NCBI GenBank assembly: GCA_030562195.1
Contig: JAUJPP010000006.1
Span: forward strand, 6,324,001-6,388,000
Length of the DNA: 64,000 nt
Source: Nipponacmea schrenckii
Lineage: Eukaryota; Mollusca; Gastropoda; Lottiidae
Direction of reading: 5' to 3'
Shown here: positions 46,701-59,009 of the stretch, one piece after another
Position numbering within the stretch: position 1 is the first letter of the stretch
How the letters are laid out: each line of letters starts with the position of its first letter
Notes under the pieces: model-generated
Database searches by the model: none
Told to the model about the DNA's origin: nothing
The model's input: the letters and a program-made list of their open reading frames with translations, nothing else
Program-made: the position numbers and the translations under genes

Positions 46701-49700
46701 TGAGTGTAGGCCTATATTGGATTTATAATTTGTATAAATGTCGAATTAATTGTGTAATTTTTTTTTTATACATATTCTCTGGTTGTTGATTGTAAATGCC
46801 CTTTTCCTCTCTGTGATTGTATTTGTGAAAGATTGAAAACCACATTCTTATAACAGATTGTCTAATACGTATATTAATGAATGGTATGCTATAGAAATAT
46901 ACTGGAAAATGATCTTCTGGATATCAAGAGGTTTTGTTGATTCAAGAATATCAGCCTGTACCTACAATCTAATAGAATGGTAAACAAGCAAAAACATGAT
47001 TTCTTTCTCAAATTTCACAAATCTATAAGCTGTCAAAATGTAAAAACAACACAAATTTAGACATTCGTTTACTTTACTCGCTACATGGTTTCTATCTGAC
47101 AACTTAAAAATTGGGATAAAAATTATCAAAATACTGATATTTTTTCTTGTTTCACCTGTTGTACCAATCTATATTTAATGAGAGATATTTATTCTATCAA
47201 CAAAGTTAAAGACAGCAGTAATATGTCAAAGATCTGGAGTGATAACCTGCCGTTTATCATAATATCTATAATAGCAATCGAAAAACAAATGAAGGACGGG
47301 GGTATTTTAATATAACTATTCATCCAATACACGTGTTCAATTGTCAAACGTGGAATTGGTTATAGGGTCTACGGATATAAATTTTCGCTATTGAGTCATC
47401 TTTTGAAACGTTCTTCAAGGCTGATTACGATAATGCCAATTTCCTTCCTGGAAATATTACGTCCAATCGGATTCAAAATTAAGGGTGACAATTTCTACAG
47501 GATTGAAAAACTTCAATGAGCCGAATTTGGCTTAGATACCTTCCAAATGGCAATAATACTTTTTGCTATTTATTGATTTCAAACTTAACTTTGAGTCCAA
47601 AACATAAACATCTTTGTGACTCTTGTTTAAATATTTGTGATCTTAAAAAACGAATGTAATAAATATTGAAATAATTAAATACTTTTTATTGTCGATGATC
47701 TATATCAGTACCGGAAGCGTGTCATTGACACCTGTTTCAATAAAATGTTTTCATTCTTACTTTTTTCTGATCATGATGAAATTAATTTACCGGTTGCCAG
47801 TTTGAATATAGCGAAAACACATGTAGTAGCAATATAATACACAAATTACTTTGATGAAACTTATCTAAGATTTAGGAGTAAATTAATAGAGTATTTATAT
47901 CGTTAAAATTTCTCATTGACTAATTAAAATCCCGGAAGGGGGCGTACAATTCTAAAAGCAGAAACGAAACTTTAACTCCTTGATTTTATAGAGTTTTGAT
48001 TCTACAAAGGAAGTGTAAAATTTCTCTTCAGTCTAATTGACACTAAAAAGAGATTCTATTTTAGATAATAACAGAATTGAAATTTGTTTATTTTTATTTG
48101 TTGAATTTTATTTTTCGTTGATGCCACATAAAAGTCATTTTAATGCCATTTCAATCTTAATTTCACACACTTACTAAGTTCACCTTCAAGTTCACAGAGG
48201 CTTGAATTATCCAATAGTCCTTAATTCAAATTGATATATCTTAACATTGTTCAAAAATTGTGTAAGTCTTGCCCTAGCCCTGGGTGGCCAAATCTCTCTC
48301 GAAATGCACATAAATGAGAATTTAAAGCAATTAATATAAAACTTAAGATCTTATTATGTAGTCGAATGGAAATCCAACTGTCAGAATAGATGATTTATAG
48401 CTTATTGAAGTACGATTAGAAGATGAAATTGATTTGTTGAGGCACGGCCATTGATTCTTGTTGCTAAAGAAAATAAGCTTGCACAAAAAATAGGATTGAC
48501 ATGGATATAAAATGGAAAGAAAGGTTTGTAGCACATAGCCGAAACAATAAGCTGTGTGTAAACAGAAGAAGAACTAATGTTGTTTGCTCACATTAAGATT
48601 TCAATGTTATAGTTATCCAATTTAAATTATCCACCGAATTGAGCACCAAATGGAGTGGAAAAAATGAACAGATTATTAAAAAGCTGGATTAGAATTTGCA
48701 TAAGAAACGAATTGGCAACGTTCAGAGCAGATGGGGAGATATTGACGATTAAACCTCGAGAAAGAATGACGTTGTCTTACCAAATTCTAAATATTTTACG
48801 CCAAATGTCGCCGAAATTATTGTTTCTAATATCTGACTGAACGGAATAGGATAGCTCGTGAAACGTTTATCAATATCATATATCCAAAACATATATCAAT
48901 AACAAATTGTTAATTGAAATTTGTATTCATATTTTCTATTAATTATTTTAAATTCCAAAGTCAATTCAAGATGTCTTCAATATTATCAACGGACCTTGAC
49001 TGTTAAGAAACTCAATTAATAGCTTGAATATAATGAACTTAATATTTAATGATTTAGTTCATTGGATTTCATTGTGTTAAGGTTTCGGACAATGCAAATT
49101 TTATCAAGTAGAGAAATCTTTACTTCTCTTCGTTTATCATGAAGAAAAAGTATACTACAGAAGAAAATCCGGTGCGTCTTATTCTATTGCAAGAAATGTA
49201 CACGTCTCTGCTAAATCAAGTAACCTCGGTTGAAAATGGGTTATGTCAGGTGTATCAAACCGGGGTATAACTGGACACAATGATACAAATACATGTAAAT
49301 ATAAGACAGCACCTGTTGATTGCGTCTTTCCTGGTGCTCTGTCAAACCATTCACTTGAAAAGAAAGTGTGTCACTATTAAAACAACATTCATCTACAAAC
49401 TATATGTGTCCTTTGAGAAGGATAGCGTATTGCTTACAAGACAGGCTGATTTTAAGAGAAAGTTGGGATGAATTTTGTGAACGCATCGTGTTATTAAGGA
49501 ACTTTTATGCCATGAACCATGAAATATATTAAATACCCAACACCCACGAGAGTTTATAACTATTAATTGATAAGTAGACACTGAAGGCAAATAGATAGAT
49601 GTTATCATCATCATCTTCAGTAAACAAGCATTCAATTGGCGTCATTTTTCTCTTCCCAGCAAACGATAGGCAATTTAACAGAATTACAAGCAAAACGCGC

Positions 49701-52700
49701 GCATCTTCGTGACGTCGAAACGACAGGCGTGCCTTAATATTTCAGCTTTAATGATGGGTGAATAATGAAGGGTGACGTTTGAAAGGTTTTCCAGAAAAAA
49801 TTCCCCCGTGTTTTGTGATAAACAGACAGACCAACGTGTTATAAAGACGAATGGTTCATGTTTTAGATAATTCAAAACCTACAAAACTTTAAGTTTACAA
49901 AGGAGCAGTATCTGTTTTGTCGTTTGAGAGATGTTAGGCTTTTTAAAACAAAAAACAAACAAAAAACAACTCTAGCTCTGTCTTAGCAGATTGCCCTTAT
50001 TGCATACTGCGTTTCCAATCTTCATTATGATTAACTATAGCAGAAAAGAAAGCTGAGAATATGGATCATAGAATTTTATTCATTGAAGACATTATGTTTC
50101 GCAATACCATATCGATAAATAAAACATGCTATATGTATATATATTTTGAAAAACTTCGATTTTATACTTATGCTACCAATTATACTCCGAATTCGACAGA
50201 TACGGTTAGTAACATGAAAATCTACATTACGGTATATCATATGTTGTAAAAAAAAATTTAATTTATATAATATAAAATTTTAAACCTCCAGGATCATTAA
50301 CATCTCGCATTTAAAAGTCATTTTTGACGAACCATGTTGGGTACAATTCGTTCATTTTTAAATATTTCTCAATACGACAACTTAATTTTTTAGAAGAATT
50401 CGTCATTAATTTGTCATGGAATTGTTTGTATCAATTTGACATATCTCTAATGAAGTCGTTATCCATTTTATGCCTGCCTATAGCATCAATCAAGATTGTA
50501 CAGATAGAGTATTGCTGTTGAATCTTTATATTCTCATTTCACACTATTAGTAGCCATCTTAGGTCAAAGGTTAGTTTAAGGTCATTAAGGTTATGTTGAT
50601 AGCGCGACCTAGCGCCAGATAATTGTTAATGACTGCTAATAGTCGAGTATTAAAATAAAGATATTCAATGCTAAGAGAGAGATGATATCAGAAACACAAG
50701 AAGATTTTCAGTTATCATGGGAGTTTCATTTGCTTAATTGAACTTTTGTGACAAGTCCAACTGAAATGTAAATTATTTTGACACTTCAATTATTTTCTGT
50801 ACTGTAAGACGAAAGTGTCTTGAGATATTACTTGATGTCCAAATACACTATTTAATGTTTTCAGGCAATATTAGAGGAGCACCAAAGATATGAAATTTGA
50901 TGCAGGGAGTAGCTATATACGATCAGAGAGGATGTTCATGTTCCATTTTTATAATAGGGACTTTTAAAAATAATTCTCAACATAAAGATTTCGAAGCAAA
51001 TCATAAAGAGATGTACATACGCGGTTTAGGTAGAAGCACTAACGCCTCAGCAGGGAGGTCAATTGGGTTTTATTGAAATATAATTTAATATTAATAATGG
51101 TAACTATATATACAATTATTATCGAGGTCTTAACGTTTTAAGAAAACAGTGATTCTCAATCTAATTATCCATTTTCCTATTTTTTTTTTCTGCCATTCAA
51201 TCTTAATTACTGAAAAAAAAAACCAACTTAGAACTGAATCTGAAAGCTCAGTAGATACATTCTACCACGAATTCCTTAATAATACAGCTTTCTAAAGGTT
51301 TATATTTGTCATGGTATTTACTATTAACTATTAATATATTAACTATTAATGTATGCTTTTGCAATTGGCAGTAAATAGTGCTGGTTTCTAAATAAAACTA
51401 TTTCATCTTCTGAAAGGCTTGTGGTACAGGCCACTTCTGTTCACCTTCAACTAGCAACTGCAAAAGAATTATGGTCTGGCCTTGTTAAGGTCTGGCCTTG
51501 TTAGCCCTATCATTGTTTCCTACAAATGTCACTTTCATAAGATATCTCACCATTGCCTTTCAGAACAAAGCATAGGTTGCATAGCCAAAGTATAAATACC
51601 CGTATGCTGTTTGAAAATGGGAACGAAATAAATCTACACCTAGCTAAACACGTTTTAGTCACTACAAGAATATTTTTAAAAGGGGATACAGTTGAAAGTC
51701 TGACGCGTGTCATATCGTAAAGTTGCCACATCAACCATAAGTCCATTGAGATCTCATGGTGTTTATTAAGACAGGAATATCATGTATCGTGGGAAATACA
51801 AGTGACTCTAAAGACAGTTACAGACGGAGAAATGTGAAAGATGTATTTCGTGTATTTTAATGTGTGTCAAAACACCTTGTTACAATCATTTAACAAAATC
51901 ATATAAATATTCATAAATATTCAGTTCTTGCCACCTTTATCAGACATTTTGGTGGCAATAATCTTATTTGGAATAAATTATCACCAACTTTTCTTTACTT
52001 CGTGTATATAGAAATTATGAGGACATTCGCTGTCGTCATGAAGTTCTAATTAAATATGTACCTGGTCAGTTTTCGCGAGTGATTGCTTGATCGGATATAT
52101 CGCAGAAACCAACAAATAACTATTGTTCATAAAATCCTAGTGATATTTTACGTTAAATGCCGGGGATATTATACTTAAATCACAGGGAAATCCAGTTTTT
52201 TACCCAATGGTTGCTGGTAAAAATGTTCACTTTTGTAGATATTTTACAAGAAATTAAATGAAATGAATGGAGTTTTACGTCCTACTGTTCATCCCTTCAC
52301 CAGAAAACGTCTCTGAATATTTTGAATATATATACAATAATTTATACACATTGTTGGACACTTATTTGATCCATCACCTATTAATCTCAGAATATTTTGC
52401 TTAGTTAATCAGTAAAAGTGTTATTGTCGAAATTTAAGCTTTTAATTCCTTCAGACCTACACTACCAATGCTTAAATCAGAAATTTACTCTCTGACCTTT
52501 AGCCTAACTACCATTGAATGTAGATTCATCCACCTCAAGTGAACTTTTTAAAGAAATTTGTCTATTTTTCGCCGTGATATAGGTAGTTCAATTATTTTCG
52601 TTAGAAATGAAGTTGATGATGGTTTAGACTTAGTATCTATCTCATGACATGTGAAAGAAGAAATCTAACAGAAAGGGCTATTTGCATTACATCATGCCGC

Positions 52701-53315
52701 AATTACAATGAGCAATGCTCCCTCAACTTTTCAATGATAGACAATTCAGGTAAAATTACTGTAACAACATCGGAAAATGCATGACATGTTTGGAAGAGTG
52801 TTCAAGTGAAAATCTCGTATATCAATGATTCATATTGACTTCCAAATGTCAGTAACAGAAAGAGAGGCAATTTATGCGGTGTTTTTTTGTTGTTGCTGTT
52901 TTTTTTTTCACTTTTTTTTTCTCACAAAACATGCCCGCGCGCCACTTTGGCTGTTACAATGCGCCACCAGTTAAGAAGGCCTGATCTAGAGTATCTCACT
53001 GGGTGTTTAACTGACCAAGTCTTGAGTTGCGCCCCTTATTTCATTTTTTTTTTTCGACAACTCCTTCACAGTTTATATTTCAGATAAAACCTTTTCCCAA
53101 GGGGATTTTATATTTACTCTATCTATGTACTATATATTTTACTACACTGAATAATTCCCTGGAGATACGGGATTTTAAATATCATAACAACCTTCTTCCG
53201 TGTTTATCCTTAAAATACAAAATTATCTTTTATATTTTTTCTGGAAACCGAATTTATGAATGTATACTGTTTCTATTATCTATAACATTCTATAAGCTAT
53301 TATCCTATTATTATT
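43706..53315. other. Long stretch without recognisable genes
   Basis: AT-rich with stops throughout. The longest open frames (90-104 codons at 45844-46116 and 46209-46523, both +) have no motif and AT-biased composition. Minor items: a short TG run near 43761, 2 x 16-bp GGTCTGGCCTTGTTA duplication at 51473-51503, repeated ACTATTAATATATTA words near 51320-51350, T-runs near 52890-52920, and a SINE-tail fragment at 52253-52290. A segment near 45355-45390 resembles one near 3440-3475. Confidence 0.5.
52253..52290 (-). repeat. Possible SINE 3'-tail fragment
   Basis: TTAAATGAAATGAATGGAG followed by TTTTACGTCC resembles, in reverse, the end of the SINE at 18585-18620 (GACGCAAAACACCATTC, then ATTTCATTTC). 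The similarity covers only ~35 bp and does not extend into the SINE body. Confidence 0.35.
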
Positions 53316-53319
53316 ATAG

Positions 53320-53422
53320 GAGATGATACGATGTCATTTAGAAAATGCTGTTGCAATTTAGAAAGTGGTGTTGCAAAAATATTTTCGTTATTGGGATAAC
53401 ATAAATGACATCGTATCATCTC
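53320..53422. repeat. Hairpin with perfect 21-bp arms
   Basis: Arms at 53320-53340 (GAGATGATACGATGTCATTT plus A) and 53402-53422 are exactly complementary, around a 61-bp loop. The loop holds GGTGTTGCAAAAATATTTTC and GTTATTGGGATAAC, which are also found, in reverse, to the right of the 9.1-kb SINE-like element. Confidence 0.9.
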
Positions 53423-53674
53423 ATGTAATCAGGTATGGGAGCTGTGTCGTTACTGATTATCAGAGGGGTAATGCATGTTCGCAGTAAAATCTACTGCCTT
53501 CTATTGTTGTTGAGGGCCCTTTGGCCGAGTGGTCTAGACGGTTGAAATGTATTGCTGGCGATTAGGGTCCTGACTCTGAGATCGCTGTTTCGAAACCCGT
53601 TCGGGTCTCAGCCAATTTTCAGCACTAGTATTTGTGCTATACCAAGAAAGTGTTATTCCAATACCGAAAATATT
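53320..53674 (+). mobile_element. tRNA-derived SINE-like element, second copy
   Basis: tRNA-like head with A box TGGCCGAGTGG (53522-53532) and B box GTTTCGAAACC (53587-53597, one change from consensus GGTTCGAAACC), followed by CGTTCGGGTCTCAGCC, close to a Leu/Ser-type tRNA 3' half. The ATATTTTCGTTATTGGGATA arm (53379-53400) and GTTATTCCAATACCGAAAAT (53652-53671) bracket it as an inverted repeat with two mismatches; the same pair is perfect in the 9.1-kb copy. The interior is ~110 bp longer than in that copy, owing to sequence between the left arm and the tRNA head. No clear target duplication, and the right end runs into an ATT microsatellite. Confidence 0.65.
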
Positions 53675-55070
53675 ATTATTATCATAGTGGGTGGATTATG
53701 AAATGGACTGAATCTCTGAATAATCATAGTAGAAAATTAAACCAAAATCCGCTCAAAGTAATATCCCTTTACCCAGGTGCAGCCGCAGAAGTTATTTCAT
53801 TTACCATTGGGGATTGATAATTTATGTCGTTTTGTCATAAGAAAGGCATAACGGTACTTGGGGTCTTATGGTGTTTGAGTTAATGAAAAATCCGTTCTAT
53901 CATAAAGAATGTGGATTTGTAATCTACATAACAGATATTGGAAGAAAGTTAACTTCGTCAAAACATTTCTAATCGTATGTTTATAATGCAAATATATTTG
54001 CCATTATAGAGTTGTTTAAAATGACTGAATGAAAAGAATAAGTTACACAATATAATCTTAAAATGTAAAGTGAGTAGAAGATAAGATACATGTAACATAA
54101 AGTTACACAATATATTAGTTCATATGTTCAGATAACATAACAATATTGTTTCATTTTTCCGAGGTTAATTAGTTCAAAAAAGAATCAAATGTTAACTTCT
54201 CATAGAAATATTAATCGTTTCATTTTCTGAGAAAATAAAGCGACAAAAGCTCTGATCAATCATTTGTAGCTGACTGTAAACTAATACGTCATATTAAACA
54301 TATACATATCATATTTTACCCATGCTTATAATTATTTATTTACCGTTGAATGAGAAGCTCATACCCTTGGGAATTTTCTCACTTTTCTTCAACTTAATTA
54401 GTTTACAATCTGTATCTTTTTAACGAGAATTGGACATCAACTGGATTTAGTATAGGCACCGTTCAACCATCTGTTTTCACCATACAAACATGTAAAGTGA
54501 TGTGTTATTTCAGACATCATAACATGAAATAAATCAGTCCCTAAAATGAAAACATCACCACTTGTTGAGGAGAAACAGTCATTTAACTCCTACTTCTATA
54601 CCGTCTTGTATCTATGGGATAAACTTAAATTACATCACACGAGGTCTGCACCGGTCATTATAGATTTTAAAACCCACGGGAAAATGGTTGAGGGTTGAAA
54701 CATCTTTGCACCCTAAACATGTCATCAAAATATTCTCATTAAACAAGCAACTATTTAGAAGAAGTTAATGTTCAAGAGTTTTTCTATGTGAAAGTTCGTC
54801 ACATTTTAATTGCTATGATAATTTAACAACAAACAATTTACACAGGTTTTAAAGACGTTAACATGACATAGAAATGCTACTGCTCGCTTAAAAAGATACT
54901 GAAACAATTTTTTTTCAATATCTACTAAAGAACAGGTTAATGTGCTTTAACATGAAATTCGATTTAAGCCACCATATTATGGACAATGGACTACGTATTG
55001 TCCTAAATTGAAATGGAATTAGCTTAATCCGTATTATCAGTACGGACCAGGCCGCGATAAAATGTGCCTA
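53675..55070. other. Non-coding stretch
   Basis: AT-rich; ATAAAGTTACACAATATA-like words recur near 54045 and 54105. No gene recognised. Confidence 0.45.
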
Positions 55071-55584
55071 TTTACATTACACAAAATCACGAGTACCGAG
55101 AACGGTTTCGTTTATGTAGTGTAAATGGTAAAGGTTCTTCTGAAAGGACCCTTTATGTCACCCGGATGTTGCAATGGCGCTTGATATTGTTTTATTTTAC
55201 CTTTTATACTCTTTCTTCGTAAGCCGCAGGAAAGAAAGAAAACGTTTGAGTATGAGAGAATCCTATCAAGCCCAAATTACCCATGGACTTTTATTTGAAA
55301 GAATTGCTTAGCAACAAATGCGGCCTAACCAAACAAGGAAAAAAATATATTGTGATGCCGTTTTTTAACTCGTTGTTTACATTCTGTCGGGCAGCCATTT
55401 TAGAATTTTAGGAAAGATGACGAAATTCCGCGGGAAACGGTCAAGATCGTCTTTGACGCATGCGCAGTGAAGTAGACCGTTTTAGAATTGGAACGGTTCT
55501 CGGCAATTTCGACCTTTTACTTTACACAAAATTCATCAGAACGGTTCCGAGAACGGAATATTTTTATTTTTTGTAATGTAAAAG
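55069..55584. mobile_element. Inverted-repeat element (MITE-like), ~512 bp
   Basis: Outer ends TTTACATTAC (55071-55080) and GTAATGTAAA (55573-55582) are complementary. Further in, CCGAGAACGG, GTGTAAATGGTAAAGGTTC on the left and AACGGTTCTCGG, CCTTTTACTTTACAC, TTCCGAGAACGG on the right continue the inverted pattern with gaps. The GC content is higher than in the flanks, and GACGCATGCGCAGTG near 55456 is a common motif in DNA transposons. No ORF and no convincing target duplication. Confidence 0.55.
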
Positions 55585-58327
55585 GGGTTATTAGATTGTT
55601 CTCTGTACGGAAGACTAAAGGGTGAAAATGAATCTCAATGTTATTTTCAACAAGGAAAACCCTTGGCATGTTCTATTGCATGGTTGAACTTAAATACGTT
55701 TTCGTGTGAAAAATAAAAACTAGCATTAAACCAAGAGTTGAAATTGTTTATTGACAAAATGAAATGAGGCAGATTAAAGAGGTCTCCCTGTTGAATTCAT
55801 TTGAAAATATAATAACAACATTCGTTTCATTTGTCTATTATTTCTTTCCCTGTTCAACACTAATGTCTGGTTTCACGCAATTGAAGTCCTCTGGGCCCCC
55901 TATCATTATTATAACAGGCTTGAAACTTGGACAGAAAAATCTCCACATTGACATGAAATTCTATGTTTCCAATCAAACACAACACGGCATGGAATCCCAA
56001 AGTGAAGCTAGCGGTAAATTAAAACACTATGTGACAAGAAGATCGATCTTTGGTACAATACATTTATTCCGTTGAATTGTCATCGTTTTCGTATTTTCTA
56101 ATAAATGAAAACCTCATTGAAGTGATCGAGTCAGCGTTTCACAAGGTCATAATCTAATATATGCTCAAAATAATTTCCCAGGCGTATTTCTAAATTATGT
56201 TTATGTTTTCTTTGATTTGCATTACGTATATAATATACATGAGTCCGTCTTAAAATGAAAAAAGTAATGACAAAACAGGTCTCTCTTGATCAGCCAGAGA
56301 CTCTCAACCTTCTGTCGACTTACGTTTACAGTTGAAAAAAGTTTCCACGGTCTTATGTGACTCTACATTTATGGCACTAGACAAAACGTATTGTATTAAC
56401 AATCGAGTATATATGTATTCAGTATGATTGGGATAATCAGGTTTTGGATCAGTTTCTATTTATCTATTTATTGTCACCACCATTGAGGAAATTCCATGAG
56501 TCTGTTGTTGGTTTATAGTACTAGGCTTTAATCGGAAATGTGGACAGTATAACATGACCTGTCATTAAGAAGCTAAAAATATTGGAAAGGAATAGAAACT
56601 CCAGTCTTGCTATATGTTGTACGTAAATTTTTACGATTATGGTACTAATATGTTTTTGTTTGTTCTTAATTTTAGCACATCCGCATATATTTTTACCTTT
56701 AGCTATAACTGAAATAATTGATTCAGTACTCTGCAATTAAGTTACTAAAAATGGCTTCTTCATTTTATGAAGGAAATGTTGAGAACATGTATTTAACGGT
56801 TCGATGAAGTAAAAAGATAATTTATTTTTTGAAGAAATTAATTTGGAAATAACATCAAACACAATATCACAGACATATTGATATTATCTCTTAGCCTTGA
56901 CTGTTGCCAATTAACATACCTAAGTAAAATTTAATGTTTCTTGTCTTCATCGCCTCAAAATATAAAATTTTTCATATACTTCACGAATCAACGTACGACG
57001 ACTCTTCTATTATTTGGTAACTTGAGCGGTGATACAACTATAACTGAAACGTAGAGTTAAAGAGGTATTGACAAATAAATATAACAAAATGTTAAATTCA
57101 TAAAAATAATAAATTTCAGTATAAAATATACGACTTAATTAGAATAGTTTCTATTCATCAACGAATCTTAATATCTGGTATGTTATAATATTAAGCTTGT
57201 TCCTTTGTGCTGCATAAAAGGGGAATAAATGAAAGCATTATCATTCTAGAAACAAAAAGCATACAATACATAGATAACTTACCCACACTACAATTTATTT
57301 GTCCAAGCATGTGTCAATGTGATTTGAAAGCAAAGCTGAATATGGAGCTATAGGTCAACATCTGTCTATGAATTTCGCATATTGAAAATATTAAAGCATC
57401 TTCACTTCAACCAATTGTCATAAAACTTTGGCATATATATAAGTATGTCGGTATATGATCATAAAGACCTGATCCATCATATTATTATATACTGTAATAG
57501 GAAATCCGCGTCAATTTGAAATCACAACAGATTACCCTCGTAGGCAACACTGTGTACTGTAAAACATAAAACTTTCAATTTCAAAAAGATAAATTCTATA
57601 ATGGAAGGTGTTTGATCCGTCTGTGGGTGCCATCACTCAGCTAGTGTGTCAGCAGTAACACAAAACAACACATAAATTGTTTACGAATTCATTTATCATA
57701 CAAAAAACTTCCTTTTTCTGAATTGAAACTCTTAAACAAATTAGCAAGTTAATAAGCAAATCGTTTCATAAACTAACTTCAAACAAACCTAAAACAATAA
57801 AACATTTTACTAATCATAACATTTCACGATGAATGAATAATAATTAATTTGTTAATTGGGGTAATAATAATTCAACAAGATAAATGACTTATTTCTGTTT
57901 TCCATGTGTTACACACTTCATTTAGTCAACCAGTTAACAACGGAAAAGTCTCTGCCAAATGAAGTTACAACATTACATATAATGAAATTTTGTTTTATAG
58001 GCCGAATTCTTTCTTACATTTCGTTTTTCATATTTTCGTTCAAGGAGTGACTAGTAATGGACTCTTTAGAATAACATAATACTCTTCCTTTCTTTGAGTA
58101 TTGCTGAAATTTAATAGGAATGTAATTTCAAAGAAGTCCGATCCGTGTACGGCTAGTTGCTCAAGGGACAATTTCTCACCAAAGAGATGATCAATAGGAG
58201 CACTGCTCACCACAAATTTACATATTCATCTGAGGATCATGAATAGCAATAGAAAATCAAATAAATTGATGACCATTACAATAAAACACATAAACAAAGC
58301 ATTAAAAATATTTACATACAGTTATTT
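55585..58327. other. Non-coding stretch
   Basis: Nothing recognised. The open frame at 55764-56075 (+, 103 codons) starts with a hydrophobic stretch but has no recognisable motif and may be chance. The rest is AT-rich. Confidence 0.45.
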
Positions 58328-58407
58328 CTCAACGGACTATCTCTCACCGGACCATTTCTCACCGGACCATTTCTCATCGGACTATTGCTCACTGGAAAGA
58401 TGCTCAC
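58328..58407. repeat. 15-bp minisatellite, about 5 copies
   Basis: Unit CTCACCGGACCATTT with variants (CTCAACGGACTATCT, CTCATCGGACTATTG, CTCACTGGAAAGATG). Because 15 is a multiple of three it is open on + and reads as S-P-D-H-F repeats (within 58239-58451). Related single words (CTCAAGGGACAATTT, CTCACCAAAGAG) lie upstream at 58160-58190. Confidence 0.9.
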
Positions 58408-58522
58408 AAAATAAATTAGATAGGGGACAATTGCCTAATAAAAATTTATAGTTTTTTTCATATTCATTTGTTTAAAAAGACCTATGGCTCCATTTTTCTT
58501 GCAATCTCCATCGAGACCACAG

Positions 58523-59008
58523 TTACATTACCAATTGCCACCTTCTCGAAGTCGATGATGGAAGTTGGATCCTGATTGAGTTCATATTCTTCACACTTTT
58601 AAAACCACCACGGACTAATTCTTTTTTCAAAATTGAGGAAAAAGCTGCAGGATACCGCACTAGAAACAGATAGAGCATGGATAACATACACCCTGTTGTA
58701 TATGCGGGCAGTGAATGTATCACACCCATGCCAGACTGACATAGCTGTTGCATGTTGGATGTTGCATAGTTGTCCATTCCACTTGAAGTTTGAAGTCCTA
58801 CGATAGAGCTCCCATATTCTTTGATGGTATGGATGTTTCCACTGTTTGAACAGACCAATAAGCCATAAATTTTGAAAAGGAGCCATAGGTCTCTTGTTGA
58901 GCAAATAAAATTGTGGTGAGTAACTTTCTTACACTCACCAGGACCAAATATAGTCTTTCTACCCGCATAGACTGTGATATACATTCGTATTTTGTCCCTG
59001 GCTTGCAC
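58523..59008 (-). CDS. 161-codon open frame, unassigned
   Basis: The longest stop-free minus frame outside the known elements. It starts MQARDKIRMYITVYAG and contains a hydrophobic segment (TTGCMLSMLYLFLVRYPAAF, residues ~104-123). A second frame on the same strand (58904-58599) is also open for 101 codons. Two overlapping open frames in DNA with higher GC suggest a once-coding, frameshifted sequence or low stop density rather than one real protein. I considered a Mutator-like transposase for the second frame (RIWELYRRTSNFKWN) but could not support it. A 13-bp inverted repeat, GACCTATGGCTCC (58479-58491) / GGAGCCATAGGTC (58879-58891), spans part of it. Confidence 0.25.
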   Translation of the reverse strand: MQARDKIRMYITVYAGRKTIFGPGECKKVTHHNFICSTRDLWLLFKIYGLLVCSNSGNIHTIKEYGSSIVGLQTSSGMDNYATSNMQQLCQSGMGVIHSLPAYTTGCMLSMLYLFLVRYPAAFSSILKKELVRGGFKSVKNMNSIRIQLPSSTSRRWQLVM

Positions 59009-59009
59009 G

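Noticed and set aside
53522..53612. Functional tRNA gene
   Set aside because: A and B boxes are present, but the acceptor and anticodon stems do not pair convincingly and the sequence sits in a repeated element, so it is a SINE head.
58599..58904. Mutator-like transposase C-terminus
   Set aside because: A single loose resemblance (RIWELY...W) without the expected RTNNxVEGWH block; not enough to name it.
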